Source: Streptomyces griseiscabiei (GTDB taxonomy: Bacteria; Actinomycetota; Actinomycetes; Streptomycetales; Streptomycetaceae). From it: a stretch of 64,000 nt of DNA. Shown one piece after another: positions 15,815 through 24,208 of this stretch. The DNA is taken from NCBI RefSeq assembly GCF_020010925.1, contig NZ_JAGJBZ010000001.1, forward strand, positions 1,488,001 through 1,552,000, written 5' to 3'. Each line of letters opens with the position of its first letter. The stretch's first letter is position 1. A program made the position numbers and the translations under genes. The notes below the pieces were generated by a model. The model saw nothing but the letters and a program-made list of their open reading frames with translations. It had not been told where the DNA came from and ran no database searches.

Positions 15815-16630
15815 TCAATAACCGTACGGCGAGGGCGCGTTCTGCGCCCGGTCCACGGGCAGATGGGCGCCGGAGACACCCGTCGCCCAGTCGGAGAGCA
15901 GGAACACCACCGTACGGGCCACCTCGTACGGGGTGACGGGGGCGCCGGTCGGCAGCTCCGCCCCGGCGAAGGCCTCGTACGCCGAGGGGTCCTCGCGGCG
16001 CATACGGTCCCAGCGGCGGCCCGGGATCAGCATCGAGCCCGGTGAGACGGTGTTGACGCGGACCCGGTCGGGGCCCAGTTCGCGGGCCAGGGAGGCGCCC
16101 AACTGGATCAGGGCTCCCTTGGCGACCCCGTACTGGGCGGGCGGTCCCGGTTTCCAGCCCGAGATCGAACCGATCAGCACGGCCGAGCCGCCGCCGGCCG
16201 CGCGCAGATGCGGGAGTGCCGCGCGGACGAGACGGGCGGTGTGCCCGACGTTCAGCTCCCAGGTGGCCGCCCAGTCGGCGCTGTCGGCCTGCTCGAAGGT
16301 GCCGCCGCGGGAGCCGCCGACGCAGGCGACGACGCCGTCGAGACCGTCGACGCCGCCCGGGTACGGCGGAACCCCTTCAGAGCCGAAACGTTTCGCCGCA
16401 GTCGCGACGAACTCCTCCAGCCGTCCGGGCTCGGTGACGTCGAGCGCGGCGGTGAAGAGCCGGGCTCGCTCCTCGCCGGTCAGCGAGTCACCCAGGGCCC
16501 GCAGCCCCGCCTCCCGACGCGCACAGGTCGCCACCCGGGCGCCCTCGGCGAGCAGCAGCCGTACGACACTCTCGCCCAGACCCCGGCTACCGCCGGTGAC
16601 CACCACCGCTCTGCCACGCACGTTCACCAT
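15815..16630 (-). CDS. SDR-family NAD(P)-dependent oxidoreductase
   Basis: 271 residues. Cofactor loop VVTGGSRGLGESVV near the N-terminus; catalytic Ser in LIGSISGWKPG; YxxxK as YGVAKGA; C-terminal NTVSPGSM. A classical short-chain dehydrogenase that would use NAD(P)(H) on an unknown alcohol or ketone. ATG 16630; GTG two codons later is possible. Convergent with the NsdA-like gene (27 bases apart) and divergent from the small ORF at 16760. No substrate clue from neighbours. Confidence 0.9.
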   Translation of the reverse strand: MVNVRGRAVVVTGGSRGLGESVVRLLLAEGARVATCARREAGLRALGDSLTGEERARLFTAALDVTEPGRLEEFVATAAKRFGSEGVPPYPGGVDGLDGVVACVGGSRGGTFEQADSADWAATWELNVGHTARLVRAALPHLRAAGGGSAVLIGSISGWKPGPPAQYGVAKGALIQLGASLARELGPDRVRVNTVSPGSMLIPGRRWDRMRREDPSAYEAFAGAELPTGAPVTPYEVARTVVFLLSDWATGVSGAHLPVDRAQNAPSPYGY

Positions 16631-16709
16631 GATCGGGAACCTACACAGCGGGCGCCACTACCCGCCCGCACCTGCACAACCCCTCCACCACCTGGTGTTT
16701 TGTGTGGCC

Positions 16710-16736
16710 GGTGCTGTTGTCTTCGACAACAGCACC
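16710..16736. promoter_or_regulatory. Perfect 12-base palindrome with GTTGTC...GACAAC core
   Basis: Arms GGTGCTGTTGTC (16710-16721) and GACAACAGCACC (16725-16736) around TTC, 23 bases before the ATG at 16760. It could be an operator or an RNA hairpin next to the ribosome site. The inner GTTGTC/GACAAC matches the palindrome at 4401-4418. Confidence 0.45.
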
Positions 16737-16759
16737 CCCAAGAACCCGGAGGAGAACCG

Positions 16760-16951
16760 ATGACGGCAGTCAGTGTCGGCCCGCCCCGCCGACGGACCCC
16801 TGCCGCGGCAGCGCACGACCCCGGCTGGAGCGTCCATGACTCCCCGTCCACCACGACGGACGGGGACCGGTCGCCGGACACGGTGAGGCCGACGGGCGTG
16901 GTGAGGCCGACGGGCGTGGTGAGGCCGCCTGGCGTGGTGAGGCTGCCTTGA
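16760..16951 (+). CDS. Small 63-residue repeat-containing ORF coupled to a HATPase gene
   Basis: ATG 16760 follows GGAGGAG at ideal spacing, and the TGA overlaps the TTG start of the next gene (TTGA), so it is probably translated, perhaps as a leader that couples translation. The C-terminal third is a repeat: three copies of VRPTGVV/VRPPGVV encoded by an 18-base tandem unit. There is no recognisable domain. The first half is Ser/Thr/Asp rich. Confidence 0.5.
   Translation: MTAVSVGPPRRRTPAAAAHDPGWSVHDSPSTTTDGDRSPDTVRPTGVVRPTGVVRPPGVVRLP
16883..16948 (+). repeat. 18-base tandem repeat, 3.7 copies
   Basis: Unit GTGAGGCCGACGGGCGTG: copies at 16883-16900 and 16901-16918 are identical, 16919-16936 has a few changes, and a partial copy runs to 16948. 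It is in frame within the small ORF and likely variable in copy number between strains. Confidence 0.85.
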
Positions 16952-17367
16952 TCTCGATCGAGCGGTCCCGCCTCTTCCGGATGGCGGTACCCGCGCGCCC
17001 CTCGTGCGCCGCGCGGGTGCGGCGCACGGTGGCGGCGCACCTCACCCGGTGGGGCCTCACCGCGCTCCTCGACGACGCGGTCCTCGCCACCGACGAACTC
17101 TTCGCCAACGCGGTCCGGCACACGGGTGCCGACCCGGCCGACACCATCGGCGTCGTCGTCGAATGGTCCGGGCTCACCCTGCGGGTGACGCTCGCCGACC
17201 CCTCGCCCGCGCCGCCCCGGCCCCGGGCCGTCGCCCCGTTCGCCGAGTCGGGCCGCGGGCTGTCCATCGTCGCCGCGCTGACCGACGACTGGGGCACCGA
17301 TCCGCCGGAACCGGGTGACGTGGGCAAGAGAGTGTGGTTCTCGCTCGCCGTCCGGGAGCCGGTATGA
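16948..17367 (+). CDS. HATPase_c anti-sigma-like ATP-binding protein
   Basis: 139 residues from TTG 16948 overlapping the upstream stop; ATG 16981 (MAVPARPS) is an alternative. HATPase fold: N box TDELFANAVRHTG, G1-like LADPSP, lid ESGRGLSIVAAL. It belongs to the same family as the kinases of the first 10 kb and is probably a SigB-network regulator. It overlaps the next gene by ATGA, so the three genes at 16760-17921 form one translationally coupled operon. Confidence 0.85.
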   Translation: MISIERSRLFRMAVPARPSCAARVRRTVAAHLTRWGLTALLDDAVLATDELFANAVRHTGADPADTIGVVVEWSGLTLRVTLADPSPAPPRPRAVAPFAESGRGLSIVAALTDDWGTDPPEPGDVGKRVWFSLAVREPV

Positions 17368-17921
17368 AGGGCGCCCCGGCCATGGAACCCACCTCACGCC
17401 CCGTCCCGCCCCGGAAGCGGATGCTCGCCGCCGAGCTGATCCGCAGGGCCGAGGACGAGCGGCGGCTGGCCCACGAGGCCCGGTCCGCGCCCACCGCGCG
17501 GGCCCGCGACCGGATCGCCGAGTGCCACTCCGGCAACGGGGACGCCCTGCGCGCGATCGTCGCCCGCCACGGCTGGCCCACCGCCGAGTCGGTCGGCGAA
17601 CCCGCCTCCACGGCGGCCCTGATGATCCTGCTCCACACCCCCGACCTCGGCTTCCAGCTCACCTGCCGCGACCTGATCGCCGAGGCGGTCGCCGACGGCC
17701 GCTGCCCCGCCGTGCACCACGCCTATATCGCCGACCACTGCGCGGTCGCCCTCGGCCAGCCCCAGTTCTACGGCACCCGCATCAACCCCGGCACCCTCTT
17801 CCCGTACCCCGTCCGCCGCCCCGAGACGGTCGACGAACGCCGCCACGACGTGGGGCTCGGCCCCCTCACCGAGCATCTCCGGGCGGTGCGCAGCGGGTTG
17901 GGGGCGAGCGGCGGGCTGTGA
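17364..17921 (+). CDS. DUF6624 domain protein
   Basis: 185 residues, ATG 17364 in an ATGA overlap with the HATPase gene. The N-terminal half is helical (AAELIRRAEDERRLA). The C-terminal half has the DUF6624 pattern: ALGQPQFYGTRINPGTLFPYPV followed by RPETVDERRHDVGLGPLTEHL. The function of the family is unknown. Tight coupling to an anti-sigma-like kinase suggests a shared regulatory task, but this is inference only. Confidence 0.75.
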   Translation: MKGAPAMEPTSRPVPPRKRMLAAELIRRAEDERRLAHEARSAPTARARDRIAECHSGNGDALRAIVARHGWPTAESVGEPASTAALMILLHTPDLGFQLTCRDLIAEAVADGRCPAVHHAYIADHCAVALGQPQFYGTRINPGTLFPYPVRRPETVDERRHDVGLGPLTEHLRAVRSGLGASGGL

Positions 17922-18041
17922 ACAACAGGCCTGCGGCGCCGGGGAGTCGACGGCGGCCGGAGCGCGGGCCGACATGCCGGGACAGGGCCGAGCCACGGCG
18001 TATCGGATCGCTTCCGCCCCAGGCCGCGCTATGTTGACACG

Positions 18042-18566
18042 ATGTCCGAGCTGCGAACCGACCGTCTCCTTCTCCGCGACTGGCGGGAGTCCGACCTGGA
18101 CCCGTGGGGCCGCGCTGAACGCCGATCCGGAGGTGCGGGAGCACTTCCCGGAGCTCCTCACCCGTGAGCAGAGCGAGGCGTCCGCCGCTCGCTTCCGGAA
18201 CGACCTCGGCCTACGGGGCTGGGGCTGGTGGGCCGTGGAGGTGCGGGCCACGGGTGAGTTCATCGGATTCGCCGGGCTGGATCCGGTGGACGACGACATG
18301 CCGTTCACCGGAGTGGAGGCGGGCTGGAGGCTGGCGCGCACGGCTACGCGACCGAGGCCGGGCGGGCCGCCCTGGCCTTCGGCTTCGAGCGGCTCCGCCT
18401 CCCCGAGATCCTCGCGGTCACCACCGCCGCCAACCTCCGCTCCCAGGCGGTCATGCGCCGCCTGGGCATGACCCGGGACCCGGCGGACGACTTCGACGAC
18501 CCGACGGAACCGCAGGGACCGCTGCGCCGGGGTGTGGTGTACCGGCTGGCGGCGGCCGACGAGTGA
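18042..18566 (+). pseudogene. GNAT acetyltransferase pseudogene, two frameshifts
   Basis: ATG 18042 opens with MSELRTDRLLLRDWRESDLDPW, typical of RimJ-like GNAT enzymes. At the GGGG run 18106-18109 one extra G shifts the frame; the proper continuation (ALNADPEVREHFPELLTREQ through GVEAGWRLA) is in the next frame. Near 18333-18342 a net loss of bases shifts it back, after which HGYATEAGRAALAFGFERL, NLRSQAVMRRLGM and the TGA at 18564 follow. A few residues normally between WRLAR and GHGYATEA are missing. All acetyl-CoA-binding parts exist but in different frames, so the gene is inactive unless these are sequencing errors. Confidence 0.8.
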
Positions 18567-18591
18567 TCCGAAGGGCCCGGCGGCCGGCCTC

Positions 18592-19659
18592 TCAGCCCGC
18601 CGCCCAGCCCGCGTAGAACAGGCCGAGACCGGCGATCACGCAGATGCCCTGGATGGTCCAGAAGCGGACGACGACCAGGACTTCGGACCAGCCCTTGAGT
18701 TCGAAGTGATGCTGGAGCGGGGCCATACGGAACACGCGCTTGCCGGTCAGCTTGAACGAGCCGACCTGGATGACGACCGACATGGTGATGAGGACGAACA
18801 GCCCGCCGAGGACGGCCAGCAGCAGCTCGGTGCGCGAGCAGATCGCCAGTCCGGCGAGGGCACCGCCGAGCGCGAGGGACCCGGTGTCGCCCATGAAGAT
18901 CTTGGCGGGCGAGGTGTTCCACCACAGGAACCCGAAGCAGGCACCCATCAACGCGGCGGCCACCACGGCGAGATCGAGCGGATCGCGCACCTCTATGCAG
19001 GAGGCGGGGTCGGTGAGTTCCATGGCGTTGGCGCACGAGTTCTGGAACTGCCACAGCCCGATGAAGGTGTAGCCGCCGAACACCATGACCGACGCACCGG
19101 TGGCGAGACCGTCCAGACCGTCGGTCAGGTTCACCCCGTTCGACATGGCCAGGATCATGAACAGGGCCCAGACGACGAACAGCACCGGTCCGATCGTCCA
19201 CCCGAAGTCGGTGACGAACGACAGCTTCAGCGAGGCCGGCGTCTGCCCCCGCTCGTCCGCGAACCGGATGGCGAGCAGCGCGAACACGATCCCGACGATC
19301 AGCTGACCGGCCATCTTCGCCCCGGCCCGCAGCCCCAGCGAACGCCGCTTCACGATCTTGATGTAGTCGTCGAGGAACCCGACCACACCCATGCCCGCCA
19401 TCAGGAACAGCACCAGGAACCCCGGGTACGTCGGGCTCTCACCGGTGATGACCTTGGTCGCGCCGTAGGCGACGACGGTGGCCAGGATGAAGGCGATGCC
19501 ACCCATCGTGGGCGTCCCGCGCTTGCCCGCGTGGCCGCGCGGGCCGTCGTCCCGGATGTACTGCCCGTAGCCCTTCCGAGCCAGCAACTTGATCAGCAGC
19601 GGTGTGCCGATCAGCGTCAGGAAGAGGCCGATGGCCCCGGCGTACAGGATCTGGTTCAT
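18592..19659 (-). CDS. mraY: MraY phospho-N-acetylmuramoyl-pentapeptide transferase (solitary copy)
   Basis: 355 residues, full length, about ten membrane helices. It joins UDP-MurNAc-pentapeptide to undecaprenyl phosphate to make lipid I. Motifs: FLDDYIK with the Mg-binding aspartates, NGVNLTDGLDGLATG, IFMGDTGSLALGG, and the histidine loop RMAPLQHHFELKGW. ATG 19659 with a GGGGGAG site. It is not in a dcw/mur cluster: neighbours are a dead GNAT gene and a TSUP permease. As every Streptomyces carries mraY in the dcw cluster, this is probably a second copy. A role in resistance to MraY inhibitors is possible but unproven. Confidence 0.93.
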   Translation of the reverse strand: MNQILYAGAIGLFLTLIGTPLLIKLLARKGYGQYIRDDGPRGHAGKRGTPTMGGIAFILATVVAYGATKVITGESPTYPGFLVLFLMAGMGVVGFLDDYIKIVKRRSLGLRAGAKMAGQLIVGIVFALLAIRFADERGQTPASLKLSFVTDFGWTIGPVLFVVWALFMILAMSNGVNLTDGLDGLATGASVMVFGGYTFIGLWQFQNSCANAMELTDPASCIEVRDPLDLAVVAAALMGACFGFLWWNTSPAKIFMGDTGSLALGGALAGLAICSRTELLLAVLGGLFVLITMSVVIQVGSFKLTGKRVFRMAPLQHHFELKGWSEVLVVVRFWTIQGICVIAGLGLFYAGWAAG

Positions 19660-19906
19660 CGGACGGCGGTCTCCCCCTCGGTCGCGCTCTGACGCACGAC
19701 GGCCTCACCGGTCTCACGGGTGGTGCAGGTGTCGCTGGTTCTCACGGGCCCCACCCTATGCAGTCACCTGATCTTCGTATCGCAGCGGGTAGTTGACGAC
19801 GGGGGGTGGGGGGCGGCCGGTCGTGGTCACCCGACCCGACGCGGCCGGACTGCGCTCGGGGCGGTGGCTGGCCCGTGCCGCGTACCGTCACGCCCGCACG
19901 CCGTCA

Positions 19907-20587
19907 TCAGGAGACGCGTGACAGCGACATCGCCGCCATCACCACGGTGAGCAGCCCTACATACGCCCAGGCGTGGACCCGGTCGGGGATGCGCGGTGGG
20001 CGCCGACGCAGCACCCCGATGACCGGCAGGGCGCCGACAAGCAGGGCCGCGGCGGCACCGAGGTCGACGAGGCCCACCAGGCGGACGTGCGCACCGGCGG
20101 AGGCCGGGAGCCCGGCGCCGCTGAGCGAGAGCGCGGTGGCCAAGGTGAGGGGGTTGGCCAGCGCGCTCGCCACGTGCATCGTGTGCCCGGCGCGCCGCAT
20201 CGCGGGGACGGTCATGACGATGCCCCCGACGCCGAGGAAGGCCGCGACCGCGCCGACGGGTGCGCCGAGAACGGCCGGCACCGGACGCGGTCCGCCCACC
20301 GGCCCCCCGAGGTGAGTGCGAGGGCGCAGGAAGCCGGGCCGCCGCAGCAGATCGACGATGGTGATGGCCACGTACGCGACGAACGACCAGAGAACCAGCG
20401 CCGGTGGGGCGAGGCGGGTGGCGAGCGCACCGGCCGAGGCGCCGGCCGCCGGCAGGAGAAGCAGCCCGGTGCTGCCGCGGAGGGCGCCGAGCACCGCCCG
20501 GGTGTGACGGCGTTCCAGGGCCACCATGACGGCGTGACGCACAGCCTTCGGGTTCCACCCCGACCTGCCGGGCACGGACATCCGCAT
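19907..20587 (-). CDS. TSUP (TauE/SafE-like) permease, N-terminally shortened
   Basis: About 226 residues from ATG 20587 (or 20581). The second half is a good TSUP repeat: VGAVAAFLGVGGIVMTVPAMRRAGH, ASALANPLTLATALS, followed by two more helices. The first half, however, begins around the second helix (RHAVMVALERRHTRAVLGALRG, LPAAGASAGALATRLAP) and lacks the initial GIGGG-type helix. No membrane segment occurs further upstream in frame. It is therefore either a truncated gene or an unusual short member. TSUP proteins export sulfite, organosulfonates or similar anions. Confidence 0.6.
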   Translation of the reverse strand: MRMSVPGRSGWNPKAVRHAVMVALERRHTRAVLGALRGSTGLLLLPAAGASAGALATRLAPPALVLWSFVAYVAITIVDLLRRPGFLRPRTHLGGPVGGPRPVPAVLGAPVGAVAAFLGVGGIVMTVPAMRRAGHTMHVASALANPLTLATALSLSGAGLPASAGAHVRLVGLVDLGAAAALLVGALPVIGVLRRRPPRIPDRVHAWAYVGLLTVVMAAMSLSRVS

Positions 20588-20882
20588 CGTGCACGCGAGA
20601 CGCTCGCACCGCAGCCCCGCGTGATCGATGCCCGAGGGACCCCGACGGACGACGAAGCGGATCGACCGCCTGGAGCCGGATCGTCGCGCTGACCCGGCTA
20701 CGGCCGGGTCACTCGAAACGGTGCTCACGACGTGGCTGCCCCGCCTGGACCGTCCTGGGCCCGCCGACGGCGCGTGACGCGTAGGACCGGGCACCGACCG
20801 ACCGCCCGGCACGGACCCCGCCGCACCCTCCCCCACCGGCCCAGCTCCCGGCCACCCGGCCCGGGCTGAGACACTGCACGTC
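20588..20882. other. Intergenic stretch upstream of the TSUP gene
   Basis: Between the minus-strand TSUP gene and the plus-strand membrane gene. Open frames here are compositional shadows. No promoter, hairpin or repeat stands out. If the TSUP gene is truncated, its missing first helix is not present here in any frame I could recognise. Confidence 0.4.
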
Positions 20883-21383
20883 ATGGCCTCTTTCACTCCC
20901 GCGCGCGCCCTGCTGATGCTGACCACCGGGCTGACCTGTCTGCTGATGGCGGGCGGTGCCCTGATCGGCGCGCTGATCGGCGGCGGTGTCGTCGCTCTGG
21001 GGGCGGCCGTGTGCGCGGGGCTCGTCGGCATGGTGGGCTCGCTCATCGTGCGGCGGCGGGCCATGGCGCACTTCGCCATGGCCCAGCGGCAGGCCGGACA
21101 GCGGGGCTACGCCGAGGGCATCGCGCACGGTGTGCTCATCCATGTCACCGCCTACGAGGCCGCCGTCTTCCCCCGCACCGGACCGAACGGCGTCAGCGCC
21201 GAGGAACGCGCGGCCCGCCGCACCATCGCCTACCGCATGGCCGCCCTGGACGAAGTCCCCCAGCGCGTCCGCGTAGCCGCCGCCGACGCCCTCGCCCTCC
21301 TCGACAAAACCGACCGCGAGGGCGCCGAAGAGGCCCTGGCCCGCCTCGCCACGACGGTCCGCCTGGAGTACACCCGCCTCTGA
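20883..21383 (+). CDS. Hypothetical membrane protein
   Basis: 166 residues. Two N-terminal membrane helices (ALLMLTTGLTCLLMAGGALIG and VVALGAAVCAGLVGMVGSLIV) followed by RRR, then a cytoplasmic helical domain with MAQRQAGQRGYAEGIAHGVLIHVTAYEAAVF and EERAARRTIAYRMAALDEVPQ. I do not recognise the family. The ATG at 20883 is the natural start just before the first helix. It appears to be monocistronic. Confidence 0.65.
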   Translation: MASFTPARALLMLTTGLTCLLMAGGALIGALIGGGVVALGAAVCAGLVGMVGSLIVRRRAMAHFAMAQRQAGQRGYAEGIAHGVLIHVTAYEAAVFPRTGPNGVSAEERAARRTIAYRMAALDEVPQRVRVAAADALALLDKTDREGAEEALARLATTVRLEYTRL

Positions 21384-21471
21384 CACCCGCTCGCCCGAGA
21401 CGTCATCTCCATTGGTGGTCGGGGGGCGTAGATAGTCACTGGCAGGCGTCCAGCGGGGACGGTTGAATGTC

Positions 21472-21891
21472 GTGGTGAGCGGTTACTGGACCCCGGCGCA
21501 TCAAGCGGTCGAGCAGGAGGATGCTGAGGCCCTGGCCCGGTTGCTGGCCGCTGGTTCCGATCCCGACGAGGTCTTCGGCAACATGACGCTGCTGACCCAC
21601 GCGATCGATGTCGAGGGCGATGGGTCCCTGCAGAGCGGGCAGCCGTTGACTGTGCACACCACGGCCGTGCTGCTGGCCTTCGGGGCTGATCCGGAGCTCG
21701 CAGATCCAGAGGGCCGCACCCCCATGGACATGGCCAATCACTACGACCACGACCTGGCGATGAATCTGCTGCAGACCCACATCAGCAGACGAGCCTGCGG
21801 ACCGACGAAGACGTGTCCGTCTCGGTCGGGCGCAGCGAACTGTTCCAGGGGATGGGTCGCTGAAGTCGACGCTGCCGGCAGTGAGCCCTAG
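21472..21891 (+). CDS. Ankyrin-repeat protein
   Basis: About 139 residues; start uncertain (TTG 21463, GTG 21472 or 21475). Two ankyrin-like units are visible: WTPAHQAVEQEDAEALARLLAAGSDPDE and TTAVLLAFGADPELADPEGRTPMDMANHYDHDLAMNLLQ. Small ankyrin proteins usually mediate protein binding, and in Streptomyces often sit beside effector or immunity genes. Third codon positions are less G/C-rich than those of the neighbours, suggesting recent acquisition. The C-terminal tail (after HISRRACG) lacks repeat character. Confidence 0.7.
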   Translation: MVSGYWTPAHQAVEQEDAEALARLLAAGSDPDEVFGNMTLLTHAIDVEGDGSLQSGQPLTVHTTAVLLAFGADPELADPEGRTPMDMANHYDHDLAMNLLQTHISRRACGPTKTCPSRSGAANCSRGWVAEVDAAGSEP

Positions 21892-21900
21892 CCTCACGCC

Positions 21901-22344
21901 ATGGGTGACGCAGTCAAGGCAGAGAGCGCCGTCAAGAACCGCTGTCTGAGAGCAGCCCGCATGCTTGCCCCATGCGTGAGCTACTTCGTCGAACGGGTGT
22001 CGTTCGGGGCCTCGGACGACGGCGACTGCGTGGATGTCTTCCTCAGAGAGGGTCCGCACAAGCCGGACGTCGTGATCTCGCTCACCTCTCTGCACCGCGT
22101 CGAGACAGGTGATTCAGTCGCGGTCCAAGGCTCCTTCATCGACGAGATCTTGGTGGAATACCTCCCACGACTGCCCCACCCATGGCCTGACGATGCCACC
22201 GGTCTCATCGACCGCTCTGCCGATCTCCCCGAGTTGGTGCGGCTCCGGATCACAGGGCCTTCGGAGGTCGACGTGGTCGCATCCTGCCTCACCGTCTACA
22301 CCGCGATGAGCGACGACGAAGCAAGCTTGCCGGCGCAGGGATGA
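21901..22344 (+). CDS. Hypothetical protein, atypical composition
   Basis: 147 residues from ATG 21901, nine bases after the ankyrin stop. Not recognised. It looks like a compact soluble alpha/beta protein (YFVERVSFGASDDGDCVDVFLREG, DVVISLTSLHRVETG, LRITGPSEVDVVASCLTVYTAM). Codon use is noticeably less GC-biased than that of the neighbouring genes, as in the ankyrin gene, so both probably arrived together. No start-site motif decides the start. Confidence 0.55.
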   Translation: MGDAVKAESAVKNRCLRAARMLAPCVSYFVERVSFGASDDGDCVDVFLREGPHKPDVVISLTSLHRVETGDSVAVQGSFIDEILVEYLPRLPHPWPDDATGLIDRSADLPELVRLRITGPSEVDVVASCLTVYTAMSDDEASLPAQG

Positions 22345-22393
22345 GCAAGGCCCGAGCGGTTGCTGTACCGCAGCGCAACACGCGGTCAGGCGG

Positions 22394-22780
22394 ATGCAGG
22401 AATCGAGGGGCCGGCAGACCGGTCCGAGCACGGGAGAGAAGCGGCCGCAGCCGCTGGATGACCCTGCACCCGGTGGCCGACGAGACCCCGAACAGTGGCG
22501 TGAGCTCAGGAAACGACGTCCTACTCATCCGATCCAAAGAGACGAACAGCCGCCGCCGAGGGGACTGGCAGGGATGGCCGCAGCACGCATGGCAGCAGCA
22601 GTGCTGGTCACATGGGCCGTACTGATCGCGCTCCTACTCGCGCCGTCGCCCTTGCCAGAGCGCTGGCGCCATTACATCTACTCGCCGGCGAGCGTGGGCT
22701 TGTGGATGCTGACCATGCTTGTGGCACCCGTCGTGGTCTGTACCGTCAAATGGCCCTGGATCAAGTCGGGCAACGGGTGA
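22394..22780 (+). CDS. Hypothetical small membrane protein
   Basis: 128 residues. A polar Pro/Arg-rich N-terminus (DPEQWRELRKRRPTHP) is followed by two membrane helices: MAAAVLVTWAVLIALLLAP and VGLWMLTMLVAPVVVCTVKWPW. The start could be ATG 22394 or ATG 22574, the latter leaving only the two-helix part. It is the last gene of the less GC-rich patch. Function unknown. Confidence 0.45.
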   Translation: MQESRGRQTGPSTGEKRPQPLDDPAPGGRRDPEQWRELRKRRPTHPIQRDEQPPPRGLAGMAAARMAAAVLVTWAVLIALLLAPSPLPERWRHYIYSPASVGLWMLTMLVAPVVVCTVKWPWIKSGNG

Positions 22781-23146
22781 GCCCCGACTTGCACGGAGCC
22801 CGCTCGCTACCCCGTAACCTCCTGCTGAAGGTGCTGACGATCACCGAGGTCCACTGTCGTTGCGCGGTTCCCCCCCCCGGCAGCACGACCAACATCCAAG
22901 GCCCGGTCCCGGGTTCCACCGAGCTGGTTCCCGTCAGTGAAGCGAGCGGTTGGGCAGAGAGCCGACCAGACCGGCTGGATGCCTCGTGGCTCTGCGGGAG
23001 TGAAGCGCCACTCCCGCAGAGCCCACCGCAGCTCCGGCCCGGTCGGTCAGCCGTGCCAGGCGACCTTGTCACAACGCCGCTTCTCGGCCGTGGGCATACG
23101 ACATCTGTCGTGCTCGGGCCGTCGGTCGCCGACCCCGGCCGGGGGC
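22781..23146. other. 366-base convergent intergenic region
   Basis: No gene is supported. It contains a nine-C run at 22870-22878, an unusual feature and a likely slippage or assembly weak spot, and the 15-base-arm hairpin at 22988-23023. Composition is intermediate between the foreign-looking patch and the host. Confidence 0.5.
22988..23023. terminator. Long perfect hairpin between convergent genes
   Basis: Perfect 15-base arms (22988-23002 and 23009-23023; core CTCTGCGGGAGTG / CACTCCCGCAGAG) with loop AAGCGC. It lies between the small membrane gene and the aldo/keto reductase, so it probably ends both transcripts. Confidence 0.6.
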
Positions 23147-24115
<969 letters not shown>

Positions 24116-24208
24116 CGTTGCGACTCCTGTTCTGTGGGGTGTGCGGCTGACCAAGCGTACGGAGGGGCAGAGGTTCGAACGGTCCGGAAACGACGGAGGT
24201 TCCGGTCG

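Noticed and set aside
22988..23023. tRNA fragment or integration site
   Set aside because: The hairpin has no tRNA arms or CCA-type end and no second copy was seen in the window; a terminator explains it.
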